A program made the translations under genes and the position numbers. The notes beneath the pieces are model-generated. The model was given only the letters and a program-made list of their open reading frames with translations, did not search any database and was not told the origin of the DNA. 64,000 nt of DNA. Origin: Flavobacterium sp. GSB-24. GTDB taxonomy: Bacteria > Bacteroidota > Bacteroidia > Flavobacteriales > Flavobacteriaceae. Positions 1-7,617 of the stretch are shown here, one piece after another; positions within the stretch are counted from its first letter, which is position 1; each line of letters opens with the position of its first letter. The DNA is taken from NCBI RefSeq assembly GCF_027924665.1, contig NZ_AP027043.1, forward strand, positions 2,356,001 through 2,420,000, written 5' to 3'.

Positions 1-250
1 CAGTATAATCGGGATGTGTGATAATAGCGCTGACTTCTGTAAAATCATTCATTTTCATTCGTTCACCTGCGACAGCAACTAATTTTTGATCAACAAAGAT
101 TCCGTAATAATTTCCCAGTGAAGTTGTTTTTGGTTTAAAATACCCAGGCTGCACTAAATTGACCAAATCCAATAATTCGTGCTTATAATCATCCGTCAGT
201 TTGATGATTTCATTGTCGATTTTTAGTTGAATTTTTTCATGAATAATCAT
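1..250 (-). CDS. GNAT-family N-acetyltransferase, C-terminal part cut off by window edge
   Basis: The minus strand reads an open frame from the ATG at 250 to the window edge, giving about 83 residues without a stop. The peptide runs through a GYFKPKTTSLGNYYG segment, LVAVAGERMKMNDF and TEVSAIITHPDYT. This is the middle of a GCN5-related acetyltransferase fold, where the conserved V-x-THP strand precedes the acetyl-CoA-binding loop. The acetyl-CoA loop itself lies outside the window. The substrate cannot be inferred. The family call is fairly secure from the strand pattern; the function is generic acyl transfer. Confidence 0.75.
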   Translation of the reverse strand, partial: MIIHEKIQLKIDNEIIKLTDDYKHELLDLVNLVQPGYFKPKTTSLGNYYGIFVDQKLVAVAGERMKMNDFTEVSAIITHPDYT

Positions 251-279
251 TTGAAGACAAACCAATTATTTAGCAATTT

Positions 280-447
280 TTAAAGAACTTGAAATTGTGC
301 GATTTCTAAAGTATGTTCTTTTTTGACGCTTTCAAGCTTCTTATCAAATAAGCTTTGAATCCTTCCCTGAATAATTCGTGTAATGATTAAAGTAATCAAT
401 GTTGAAATAATCGAATAGCTTAAGATGTTAGTAAATATGTTGTTCAT
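280..447 (-). CDS. small single-TM protein, 55 aa, unknown
   Basis: A short frame starts at the ATG at 447 and stops at 280. It encodes an N-terminal hydrophobic segment (roughly residues 5-25, SYSIISTLITLIITRII) followed by a charged amphipathic tail ending LEIAQFQVL. I do not recognise a family. The shape (one TM helix, then the start of a helix rich in K and E) looks like the N-terminus of a longer membrane-anchored coiled-coil protein, so this may be a truncated remnant. It lies 29 bp upstream of the acetyltransferase gene on the same strand. It could also be chance coding. Confidence 0.4.
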   Translation of the reverse strand: MNNIFTNILSYSIISTLITLIITRIIQGRIQSLFDKKLESVKKEHTLEIAQFQVL

Positions 448-634
448 TTTACTGGTCTTTACTTAAAAATATATGCATTATCACCTAGTTTTTAGTGAAA
501 AAAAATGATTGTAAATTTGTTTAAAGGTGACTAAAAAAATAAAGTTGAAAGTTTTATTTTATGTATTTACGGTTTTCTGTAATTTTTTATTTATTAAAAT
601 TTTTAAATTAGCAAACTAATTAAACGATATTAAA

Positions 635-1987
635 ATGAGAAAAATTACACTCCTTCTCAAAAGCTTTACGCTTTTGTGCTTTCTTTTACTCCTTTCAAAT
701 TGTGGTATAAATGAAATTGAAGATAATTCGACTGCTAGCGCAGTAAATGAAGTGAAAAATTGGTATGGTTTACACAAAAATGAACTTAATTCACCAATCT
801 TTGAATATATAGACGCACTAGAATGGGAAAATGCTATAATTTCAGATGGTGCAGATGGTGTTGTAATTGAAGTTCCATTTACTTTACAAAGCCAATTGCA
901 ATCTTCAAATGAAAAAGCTAGTTTATTTAACGACCATCACCGATTGATGTTCTTAAAAAATGACCAAAATAAGTTTCGTGTTTTTTATGTTCAGATTTTT
1001 ACAGATTCTAAGCAATCAAATGTTGATAATAATAACTTCAATTATTATAATATTAACGAAAATTTTGATGGAAAAGTTTTTTTACAAGACTTGTCTAATG
1101 GTGTGAATACTCAATTGCAATTTAAAGATGGAAATAAAGTTTTACCTTCGCAAACTGCAAAAATGCGTGAAGAAGCAATAACTTGTGTTTGGATTGGATG
1201 GTGGAAGGAAGATGGTTTTCATCCGATTCAATTGTTGTATTGTGAAGGTGGAGGACCAACAGGAGAAGAAGACATTCCTCCAAGCTATGGCGGCGGGGGC
1301 GGCGCTGGTTCAAATCCTGGAGCAAGTACTCCAGTTAAACCACAAATTATTGATAATCTTACTGGTAAGGCAAAATGTCTAAATAGTTTATTGAGTAGTA
1401 ATGGAAACAATTTTGTCCAAAATATATTTAATCAATTTGCAGGGAATTCAGAATTTAATATTCAAATTGTTTCACTTCCGAATGTTTATTCATCAACCAC
1501 TCAAGAAGTAAATGGGACTACAAGTTTTGATAAGGTGAATAGACTTATAACGATAGAAATAAGTACAAATAGATTGGATGGATTGGCAGCTTTAGAATCT
1601 GCTAGGATTATCTTGCACGAATACATACACGCAGATATTTATCGAAAGTTAAATACGACAAATTCTAATGATATTGATGCGAGTAATTTTAAACAAGTTT
1701 TTGAAACTTACGAAAATCAGCATAATGCAATGGCTCAGGTCTATCTTAGTAGTATGAAAGATGCTTTAAAAGCATTTCATAAAACAGTTTTAAGTGCTGA
1801 TTATAACAATTATACTAATTATTATGGAGAAGAGCCAAGCGACGCTTTCTATGAGGCTATGGCTTGGGGAGGTTTAAAGGATAGTAATGTAAAAGCTTGG
1901 ACGGATTTGCCTGAAGACAAAAAAACTTCGATTAATTCGTTAGCAAGTAGAGTGCCTATTTTAGGTAAAACAGTTTCTTGTCCATAA
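635..1987 (+). CDS. lipoprotein with HEYIH motif, putative zinc metalloprotease
   Basis: The 450-residue protein begins with a lipoprotein signal (hydrophobic LLCFLLLLSNC, lipobox Cys near residue 23), so it should be anchored in an envelope membrane facing the periplasm or surface. A glycine-rich linker (about residues 217-230) separates an N-terminal domain from a C-terminal one. The C-terminal domain has HEYIH at 328-332, a gluzincin-type HExxH motif, and a later EEPSDAFYEAMAW segment that could supply a third zinc ligand. Metalloprotease activity is an inference from this motif only. The gene stands alone on the plus strand; the next plus gene starts 68 bp downstream. Confidence 0.7.
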   Translation: MRKITLLLKSFTLLCFLLLLSNCGINEIEDNSTASAVNEVKNWYGLHKNELNSPIFEYIDALEWENAIISDGADGVVIEVPFTLQSQLQSSNEKASLFNDHHRLMFLKNDQNKFRVFYVQIFTDSKQSNVDNNNFNYYNINENFDGKVFLQDLSNGVNTQLQFKDGNKVLPSQTAKMREEAITCVWIGWWKEDGFHPIQLLYCEGGGPTGEEDIPPSYGGGGGAGSNPGASTPVKPQIIDNLTGKAKCLNSLLSSNGNNFVQNIFNQFAGNSEFNIQIVSLPNVYSSTTQEVNGTTSFDKVNRLITIEISTNRLDGLAALESARIILHEYIHADIYRKLNTTNSNDIDASNFKQVFETYENQHNAMAQVYLSSMKDALKAFHKTVLSADYNNYTNYYGEEPSDAFYEAMAWGGLKDSNVKAWTDLPEDKKTSINSLASRVPILGKTVSCP

Positions 1988-2055
1988 AAAGTGCAAAATA
2001 ATTGTACTTTTATATTATGTACCAAAATTCAATTACCTATTTTTAAAATCGAGTT

Positions 2056-2451
2056 ATGAAAAAATATATATATTTATATGCGGCATTCTTATTTGGATTC
2101 AGTTTATATGCTCAAGAAAAATCGAATGGCACATTTTTTTTTAAATTAGATGATTCATACATTGTCGAATCCAAAACTAGCCCAAATAAGTTTTTATTAA
2201 AAGACAAAAATGAAGATGAAGTATTTTATTTTAAAGGAGTCGAAATTGTAAATGACTTAAAACCTAAAGAAGTGCTGTGTCTTAAAGATTTTGTAAGAAC
2301 TTCAAAATACTACAATAAAAACAAAAAGAACAAATTGAATAACTCTGAATTGGTAAACTTTTTTAGTAACTCTACGGTTTATCTAGTTAAAAGAAAAAAT
2401 GATAAAACAGAGTTTATTAAAGTGAATCCAATTGTTGAAATTTATGATTAG
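2056..2451 (+). CDS. secreted protein of unknown function
   Basis: The product has 131 residues with a clear Sec signal peptide (MKKYIYLYAAFLFGFSLYAQ, cleavage likely after the Ala-Gln). The mature part is lysine- and asparagine-rich, with alternating beta-type segments (FFFKLDDSYIVESK, EVFYFKGVEIV). No family is recognised. It follows the HEYIH lipoprotein gene by 68 bp on the same strand and precedes a strong terminator at 2471-2497, so the two may be one transcription unit. Confidence 0.6.
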   Translation: MKKYIYLYAAFLFGFSLYAQEKSNGTFFFKLDDSYIVESKTSPNKFLLKDKNEDEVFYFKGVEIVNDLKPKEVLCLKDFVRTSKYYNKNKKNKLNNSELVNFFSNSTVYLVKRKNDKTEFIKVNPIVEIYD

Positions 2452-2470
2452 ATTGTCTGTTTAAAATTTC

Positions 2471-2497
2471 AAACCTCGAAATTACTTTTCGAGGTTT
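2471..2497 (+). terminator. Rho-independent terminator
   Basis: A perfect 10-bp inverted repeat, AAACCTCGAA and TTCGAGGTTT with a 7-nt loop, is followed by a T run. It sits 20 bp after the stop of the secreted-protein gene at 2056. Confidence 0.85.
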
Positions 2498-2543
2498 TTT
2501 ATTTATGCTAGTTTAAGTTTGCTTACTTCTTTGAATTTGTTCA

Positions 2544-2932
2544 TTATTTTTCAATATGTTGCTGTATTTGATCTGGTCTTATTTCTTGTTCCTGCTTATG
2601 GTAACTGTTTCTATTTGTAGTTATAACTATAACTATAACTCCTGCTTCGCCGTAATTTCCATAAATTTTTAAGCCAGCTTGCTTTTCGAGGGCAATAATT
2701 TTTTGATTTCAATTTTAGAAAGTACTAGTTTTTCTTTTTCTAAATCCTGATAACGATGAGGAATTCCATCAACAACTACTATTGGATGAGGCGTAATTTT
2801 GCCGGCATTAGCAAGATCCGAAATAGAATCTGAAAGATAGAATTTATCTTTGCCTTCATCCGAAAGCTCATATCTGTTTTGAGAAAAAGCGGTAACTGAA
2901 ACGAATAAAAAAAGTAAACTCAAGAATTTCAT
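2544..2932 (-). pseudogene. frameshifted secreted protein with TonB-plug-like segment
   Basis: From the ATG at 2932 the frame encodes a signal peptide (MKFLSLLFLFVSVTAFSQ) and a body with PIVVVDGIPHRY, then stops at 2669 after KIEIKKLLPSKSKLA. If one A is added to the run of six A (minus strand, about 2699-2704) the frame continues as KKIIALEKQAGLKIYG, then NYGEAGVIVIV, and ends at a TAA at 2544, giving 129 residues. The restored order, VVVDGxP then an I-x-x-L segment then YGxYGEAGVIVI, resembles the plug-domain pattern of SusC-type TonB receptors (YGSRGANGVIxI). The gene is therefore broken by one base or contains a sequencing error. Unbroken, it would be a small periplasmic plug-like protein. 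Confidence 0.7.
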
Positions 2933-2991
2933 TATTTGTCTGTTTAAGTGGTCACAAGATAGTTTATGTTTTCAAATCGAAAATACAAAAA

Positions 2992-3011
2992 AATCCTGCA
3001 TACGCAGGATT
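2992..3011 (-). terminator. terminator of the downstream AHSA1 gene
   Basis: The 8-bp stem AATCCTGC/GCAGGATT with a 4-nt loop is followed by seven T in the minus direction. It lies 27 bp past the stop at 3038. Confidence 0.8.
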
Positions 3012-3037
3012 AAATATAATTGCACAACCAAAATTGC

Positions 3038-3538
3038 TCATGCTTGTTTAGCAAAAATCTCATCCAAACCTTCCATTGCAATAGTAAAGCCTTCTTTAAA
3101 GCCCATTTGAATGATTGCTTCCAAATCAGAAAGTTTGTCGTGTTTGATTACTATATCAACAAAAGTATGATCTCCTTCTTCCGAAAAAGTCACATCCCAA
3201 TTTGAGCGTGGAAAATCTGTGTTCAAATTTCCTTCACTATCGCTAAAAGCATCCTTATATTTAAAATTAGTTTTTGGACTAATAGAAGTAAAATCTGCAA
3301 TTGCCCAATGTTCTTCACCTTCGGGACCAACCATTGCATATAATCTTCTTCCGCCTTCTTTAAAATCCATTCTTTTTGTGCGTGATTTCCAAGGAGCAGG
3401 TGCCCACCATTGATCTAAAATAGCAGCTTCTGTCCAAGCAGACCATACATTTGACAACGGGGCATTAAACTCACGTTTTACATTTACGGTATTATTTTCC
3501 TTATTTACAGTAAAATTCATTAATAGATTCGATTTCAT
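3038..3538 (-). CDS. SRPBCC/AHSA1-family protein, copy 2
   Basis: The 166-residue product has the START-like Activator of Hsp90 ATPase homology pattern: NVKREFNAPLSNVWSAWT, then LDQWWAPAPW, GGRRLYAMVGPEGEEHW and a C-terminal helix GFKEGFTIAMEGLDEI. Such proteins bind hydrophobic ligands in a helix-grip cavity. It is a close paralogue of the upstream gene at 3585. The 46-bp gap contains a near-copy of the regulator gene's tail, which marks a tandem duplication. The specific ligand is unknown. Confidence 0.85.
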   Translation of the reverse strand: MKSNLLMNFTVNKENNTVNVKREFNAPLSNVWSAWTEAAILDQWWAPAPWKSRTKRMDFKEGGRRLYAMVGPEGEEHWAIADFTSISPKTNFKYKDAFSDSEGNLNTDFPRSNWDVTFSEEGDHTFVDIVIKHDKLSDLEAIIQMGFKEGFTIAMEGLDEIFAKQA

Positions 3539-3584
3539 TTTCTTTAGATTTTAAATTCATTAATAGTTATTTTGTAGAAAGATT

Positions 3585-4085
3585 TTATTTTTTTGCTTCC
3601 AGAATTTTTTCTAATCCTTGCAGTGCGCTTGTAAAGCCTTCTTTGAATCCCATTTCAATTATTTTTTCTAATTCTTCTAAACTGCCGCGCTTAATAGCAA
3701 TATCCACAATTGTAGAATCACCATTTTCAGAGAAATTAATGTCCCAGTAAGAACTGCCTAAATCAGAATTAGGAACCCCTTCTGCATCGCAGAAAGTAGA
3801 TGAATGTTTAAAATTTGTTTTAGGAGAAATGGAAGTATATTCAAAAACAGCCCAGCGTTCTTCTCCTTCTGGACTTACCATGGCGTATAATCTTTTGCCG
3901 CCTTCTCTAAACTCCATAAACTTTGTTTTAGATTTAAATGGAGCCGGCGCCCACCACAAATCTAAAATTGCGGCATCTGTCCAAGCAGACCAAACGTTTG
4001 ATAATGACGCATTAAATTCGCGTTTTACATTGACAGTTTTATTTTCCTTGTCTACAGAAAAATTCATTAAGAGATTAGATTTCAT
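3585..4085 (-). CDS. SRPBCC/AHSA1-family protein, copy 1
   Basis: This 166-residue protein has the same fold and landmarks as its neighbour (VKREFNASLSNVWSAWTDAAIL, LWWAPAPFKSKTKF, GGKRLYAMVSPEGEERW). Its ATG overlaps the last 11 bp of the ArsR-type regulator gene, so translation is probably coupled. A regulator plus AHSA1 pairing is common in stress-response operons of many bacteria. No enzymatic role is claimed. Confidence 0.85.
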   Translation of the reverse strand: MKSNLLMNFSVDKENKTVNVKREFNASLSNVWSAWTDAAILDLWWAPAPFKSKTKFMEFREGGKRLYAMVSPEGEERWAVFEYTSISPKTNFKHSSTFCDAEGVPNSDLGSSYWDINFSENGDSTIVDIAIKRGSLEELEKIIEMGFKEGFTSALQGLEKILEAKK

Positions 4086-4401
4086 TTTCTTTAGATTTTA
4101 AATTCATTAATACCTGATCCAATTGATCAAAACGCTGTTCCCAAATCTTTTTGAATTGCTCCAGCCAGTGATCTATTTCTTTCATTTTATCTATTTTAAG
4201 TTGATAGTAAATTTCTCTTCCTAATTTTTTTTCTTCCAATAAATCACATTCATTCAATATTTTGATGTGTTTAGAAACGGCTTGTCTTGTAGTTTGAAAC
4301 TGTTCTGCGATAGCATTTGGGGTTAATGCAGTCGAAGAAATCAAAACTAAAATTGCTCTACGTGTCGGATCGGCAATAGCCTGAAAAATATCTCGTTTCA
4401 T
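4075..4401 (-). CDS. ArsR-type winged-helix transcriptional regulator
   Basis: The start was placed at the ATG at 4401, giving 108 residues beginning MKRDIFQAIADPTRRAILVL, the standard start of ArsR/SmtB regulators. The upstream in-frame extension would run through the operator palindromes and is rejected. The winged helix follows: ALTPNAIAEQFQTTRQAVSKHIKIL is the recognition helix-turn-helix and LLEEKKLGREIYYQL the wing. No metal-binding CxC motif is seen in the sensing positions, so the signal is probably not a metal. It heads an operon with two AHSA1 genes and likely represses it. Confidence 0.85.
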   Translation of the reverse strand: MKRDIFQAIADPTRRAILVLISSTALTPNAIAEQFQTTRQAVSKHIKILNECDLLEEKKLGREIYYQLKIDKMKEIDHWLEQFKKIWEQRFDQLDQVLMNLKSKENEI

Positions 4402-4416
4402 TTTTTTTATATTTAC

Positions 4417-4456
4417 GCAACTAATTAGTTGCAAATATACGCAACTTTTTGGTTGC
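4417..4456 (-). promoter_or_regulatory. candidate ArsR operators: two palindromes
   Basis: A perfect 16-bp palindrome GCAACTAATTAGTTGC lies at 4417-4432. A second inverted repeat with the same arms, GCAAC then 6 nt then GTTGC, lies at 4441-4456. Starts are 24 bp apart and the pair sits 15-55 bp upstream of the regulator start, where an autorepressor would bind. Confidence 0.65.
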
Positions 4457-4502
4457 GCAATAAAAAATATTGTTTTTTTATTGATTAATTTTGAAAACAA
4501 AA

Positions 4503-4529
4503 AAAAGGCGCATTAAAAAAGCGCCTTTT
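4503..4529 (-). terminator. terminator of lipoprotein gene 4551-5738
   Basis: The 9-bp stem AAAAGGCGC/GCGCCTTTT with a 9-nt loop is followed by T residues in the minus direction, 22 bp past the stop at 4551. Confidence 0.8.
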
Positions 4530-4550
4530 ATGTATTTTAATATGAGATAA

Positions 4551-5738
4551 TTATCTTCTAAATTTATTGCGAACAATAATATCTTTTAGCTTAGCTTTCA
4601 GGTCTTCACCTGTATCAAAAACCATTTGTTCGTTATTGGGAAACGGAACTGGTCGTTTTGCAAAATAAGTTTGATAATTGTCTTCACAAGCATTTCGATC
4701 CCCTTTATATTTCGAATAAATATTCTCAAAAACAAATTCGCTGCTTATTGGAAACGTTTGCACCAGCTGATTCGATTTTAAATCCACATAATCGATTTTT
4801 GCCGTTACCTGACACGATTTAAATTGTCTAAATTCATAAACTGTAGCACGAAGAATTTTATAATTATCTACTTTTATTTCTCTACCCAAACTATCTTTTA
4901 CAGGTCTTCCGCGGTTGTCCAAAAGCGTTTTTACACCATCTTTTATCTGTCTCTCTTTGCTGAATTCTTTTTCTTTAATTTGTTCTGGAGAAATATATAT
5001 ATCCCTAAAATTAATAATCAAACTATAATCATAGTTTACATTTTTTTGTCTTGCACTATGATAAACTGTCCATTTATCATTTAATCCGTAAGTTTTAAAA
5101 TCCAGCAAATCATCCTGAAGCATCTTAGGAATTACCATATTGGTTTCGTTTTTTGCATAAACATCCACAAAATCGGTTCCTTTAAAAAGTGCATCATCCA
5201 TTAATTTTTTGGTATTTTTATACCCAGGATTAATACTTTCCAAATACGAAAAATCATCATACGCTTTTCTGAAATCCATTTTGTTGTTCGATTTCAGAAG
5301 TGCAGAAGCATTCTCATACAAATATTTCGAAAGTGCATTTTTACTGTTCACAATCTCATTTGAATAATTGTCAAATCCAAAATTCGCATTTCTGCCTTGC
5401 TTTATTAATTTCAAAGGCAAAATCGGACTAATTTTTTCCTGACGGTTATTCAGCTGTAAATAAGTATTATAAATACGCTCTGCATTGGCAGGATTTGCAT
5501 CTTTCGACAGCATTTCCAGATCACGCAGATCTCGGTCTTTCGCTTTTGCAAAAGCCTCTTCGAGTAAATACACATAATCTTGTTTTCCTTTCGAATCCTT
5601 ATTAGTTCTCAATGCTTCAACAGCGCGGTCAATAGCACCATCATAATTTCCGTCGCTTATCAATGCCTGAGTCGTTTTTACGCCGCAGGAAGAAAGAGCC
5701 AAAAAGAATATAAAAAATAGTAAAGTAGTTTTTTGCAT
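4551..5738 (-). CDS. lipoprotein of unknown function, helical repeat N-terminus
   Basis: The product has 395 residues with a lipoprotein signal (LLFFIFFLALSSCG). The first half is helical with TPR-like character (DGNYDGAIDRAVEALRTNKDSKGK, then KAKDRDLRDLEML and AERIYNTYLQL). The second half is beta-rich with SLIINFRDIYISPEQIKEKEF and TAKIDYVDLKSNQLV. I do not recognise a named family. The envelope location is clear from the lipobox. It stands alone with its own terminator. Confidence 0.65.
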   Translation of the reverse strand: MQKTTLLFFIFFLALSSCGVKTTQALISDGNYDGAIDRAVEALRTNKDSKGKQDYVYLLEEAFAKAKDRDLRDLEMLSKDANPANAERIYNTYLQLNNRQEKISPILPLKLIKQGRNANFGFDNYSNEIVNSKNALSKYLYENASALLKSNNKMDFRKAYDDFSYLESINPGYKNTKKLMDDALFKGTDFVDVYAKNETNMVIPKMLQDDLLDFKTYGLNDKWTVYHSARQKNVNYDYSLIINFRDIYISPEQIKEKEFSKERQIKDGVKTLLDNRGRPVKDSLGREIKVDNYKILRATVYEFRQFKSCQVTAKIDYVDLKSNQLVQTFPISSEFVFENIYSKYKGDRNACEDNYQTYFAKRPVPFPNNEQMVFDTGEDLKAKLKDIIVRNKFRR

Positions 5739-5834
5739 AGTATTTCTTTTGAAGGTGTAAATATATCTTTTTTAACTTTCAACAACTATGCCTTTTTTTG
5801 ATTTATTTTTAGAAGCAGAAATACAGGTTTTCAC

Positions 5835-5907
5835 AAGAACTTTTAGTCCCGCTTTCACCTTTATCTCTCCATTTCATTACGAGGATATCGGCTCTATCGG
5901 GGCTAGG
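5835..5907 (-). ncRNA. Flavo-1-like structured element, copy 1 (divergent)
   Basis: Read on the minus strand, the element starts CCTAGCCCCGATAGA and ends GATAAAGGTGAAAGCGGGA, matching in order the conserved blocks of the element at 31594-31677. The 5' CCCCG can pair with the 3' CGGGA around an internal hairpin. It lies between two minus genes, 3' of the lipocalin-like gene and upstream of the lipoprotein gene. The Flavo-1 name is from memory and unverified. Confidence 0.45.
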
Positions 5908-5947
5908 ATAGAACATTTTGTTTTCATAAAATCCTTTTTAAATTCGA

Positions 5948-6313
5948 TTATTCGATTACTTTTTTATACTCAAAAGTACCAATTTGTGGAGTTGTAATAA
6001 TTCTTTTCTGAGTATCAAAGTAGTCAATACTAAATTTTACAGGCATTAAGATTGCAATAATATTAAGCTCTTTATTGTCTTTAGACAACTTCCATTTCGC
6101 TTTGTGCGATTCGTCGCCAACCAAACTTTCAAAATCACCATTTTCTTTAAAAACCTGAAAAACCTGATCGGTTTTATAATATTCCTGAATATTTTTGTCC
6201 TTACCGTTTTTGGTCCATTTTACCAATTGCCATTTTCCAATAAGCTCTTTAGAAGTCTGTGCATTTGCTGATAAACCAATTAAAAGAACAAAAGCTAAAA
6301 TTAATTTTCTCAT
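5948..6313 (-). CDS. secreted lipocalin-like protein
   Basis: The 121-residue product has a signal peptide (MRKLILAFVLLIGLSANAQ) followed by ELIGKWQLVKWTKNGKDK. This G-x-W strand pattern is the start of a lipocalin/calycin barrel. Later strands (FKENGDFESL, AKWKLSKDNKELNII, IITTPQIGTFEYKKV) fit the short lipocalin-like domain common in Bacteroidota. A small hydrophobic ligand is plausible, but no specific function is known. Confidence 0.65.
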   Translation of the reverse strand: MRKLILAFVLLIGLSANAQTSKELIGKWQLVKWTKNGKDKNIQEYYKTDQVFQVFKENGDFESLVGDESHKAKWKLSKDNKELNIIAILMPVKFSIDYFDTQKRIITTPQIGTFEYKKVIE

Positions 6314-6372
6314 TTTAAATAGATTAGAATTTAAGAATAAATTTAGTGAATTTCTGAATTATATAAAATCCT

Positions 6373-7089
6373 TTAATTATCCCAATTTTCAATCAAATTA
6401 TCTTTCCATAATTTTTGGGCAAATTCTTTAAAAACTTTTGGACCTTTTTTGAAATTCTCATCCAATTTATATTCACCACCAATAAATTGTTTTTCGCCAT
6501 TGTCGAGAACTCCAACTTGAACTCTGCTTTCGCCGCGCACCGCATATTTCTGATTCTCTTCGTACATAATAATTTTCATGTCACACGGACTCACATCACC
6601 GTGGCAGGTTGTTTTGTACATCAGCCAAGTTTCAGCGATTCCGTTATTGTTTAAATCAGTTACTTGAAAAGTATTTTTTACAAACGAAGCCACAATATCA
6701 ACTGGGCAGTCTGCAATAAAATCGTAAACTTTCCAAGTTTGTTTTACTTCATTTCCAGAAATTATAAAATGATAAGCAAACAATTCAGCATCAGAGCTGT
6801 CTTCAAATTCATGCTCGAATTTTTTGTTTATATGATATCCTGTTTCGGTAGTAATAACAATATTATCGCCCAATTTGTCTTTCCATCGAACGGCATTTTT
6901 CACAAAACCTTCATATTTAATAGAAGATGGAAATTGTGTTGAATCGATTTTTTGTACGTTTAAAATAAAGTTTTCGTTTTCAGTTTTATTTAATTCTTGG
7001 TTTGTCGATTCTTTTGTTTCTGCTTTCTTCTCATCTTTACAACTTGAAAAGAAAATAAAACCCACTAACAAAATGACAATTTTTTTCAT
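6373..7089 (-). CDS. lipoprotein, M949_RS01915-like family (tentative)
   Basis: The 238-residue protein has a lipoprotein signal (MKKIVILLVGFIFFSSCKDEKK). Its distinctive block is VTDLNNNGIAETWLMYKTTCHGDVSPCDMKIIMYE. A DLNNNGIAE motif followed by a DVSP-x-x-MKIIM strand resembles, as I recall, a family named after a Riemerella locus linked to surface polysaccharide phenotypes. That assignment is from memory. What is directly visible is an exported, anchored protein with a D-x-N-x-N-G loop of the calcium-binding type. Confidence 0.55.
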   Translation of the reverse strand: MKKIVILLVGFIFFSSCKDEKKAETKESTNQELNKTENENFILNVQKIDSTQFPSSIKYEGFVKNAVRWKDKLGDNIVITTETGYHINKKFEHEFEDSSDAELFAYHFIISGNEVKQTWKVYDFIADCPVDIVASFVKNTFQVTDLNNNGIAETWLMYKTTCHGDVSPCDMKIIMYEENQKYAVRGESRVQVGVLDNGEKQFIGGEYKLDENFKKGPKVFKEFAQKLWKDNLIENWDN

Positions 7090-7114
7090 GGATAGTTTTT
7101 GGCTTTTAAATATT

Positions 7115-7582
7115 TTAATTTGTTAATAGTTTTTTGATCAATACAATTTGTCCTAAATGATAATAACTATGTTCCAGCATAGCTTCGATGTTTCTTTTGT
7201 AAGTTCCGTATTTTTCATCAACAAAAGCATGATCTAATTTTTCGTCAGGGATTTGCTCAACCAGCGAAGCGAATTCTTCAGCTTCATTCCAAAATTTAAT
7301 TAAAAAGTTTTCCCATTCTTGCTGTGAATGAATAGGAGGAAAGTCGAAGCTGAATTTATCTTTTATATCCAGCGTTCCGCCTTTAAAAACATTGTTTATT
7401 CCGTTAATGTAATAATGAATGTGCTGCGCTAAAAGTGCGATCGTATTTAGGCTTTGAATTGGAGTAACTGCCATTTCCCAATTCAAGTTCTGCAGTTGGT
7501 CTTTGTAATTTGTGTTAGCAATCCAAGTTCCGTTTAAAATGACTTCTCTAAAACGATTCGCTATTTCTGTATTGTTTTTCAT
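7115..7582 (-). CDS. DinB-superfamily protein
   Basis: The start was set at the ATG at 7582 (MKNNTEIANRF), in preference to a TTG two codons upstream; this gives 155 residues. The four-helix DinB/YfiT bundle is visible, with putative metal-ligand histidines in AQHIHYYING and near the C-terminus in EHSYYHLGQIVLIKKLL. Such proteins are thought to be metal-dependent, some being thiol-dependent transferases. The substrate cannot be inferred. It lies in a minus-strand run between two lipoprotein genes. Confidence 0.8.
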   Translation of the reverse strand: MKNNTEIANRFREVILNGTWIANTNYKDQLQNLNWEMAVTPIQSLNTIALLAQHIHYYINGINNVFKGGTLDIKDKFSFDFPPIHSQQEWENFLIKFWNEAEEFASLVEQIPDEKLDHAFVDEKYGTYKRNIEAMLEHSYYHLGQIVLIKKLLTN

Positions 7583-7617
7583 AATCAAAATAGTTTAGAA
7601 GTTAATTTGTTACAATT

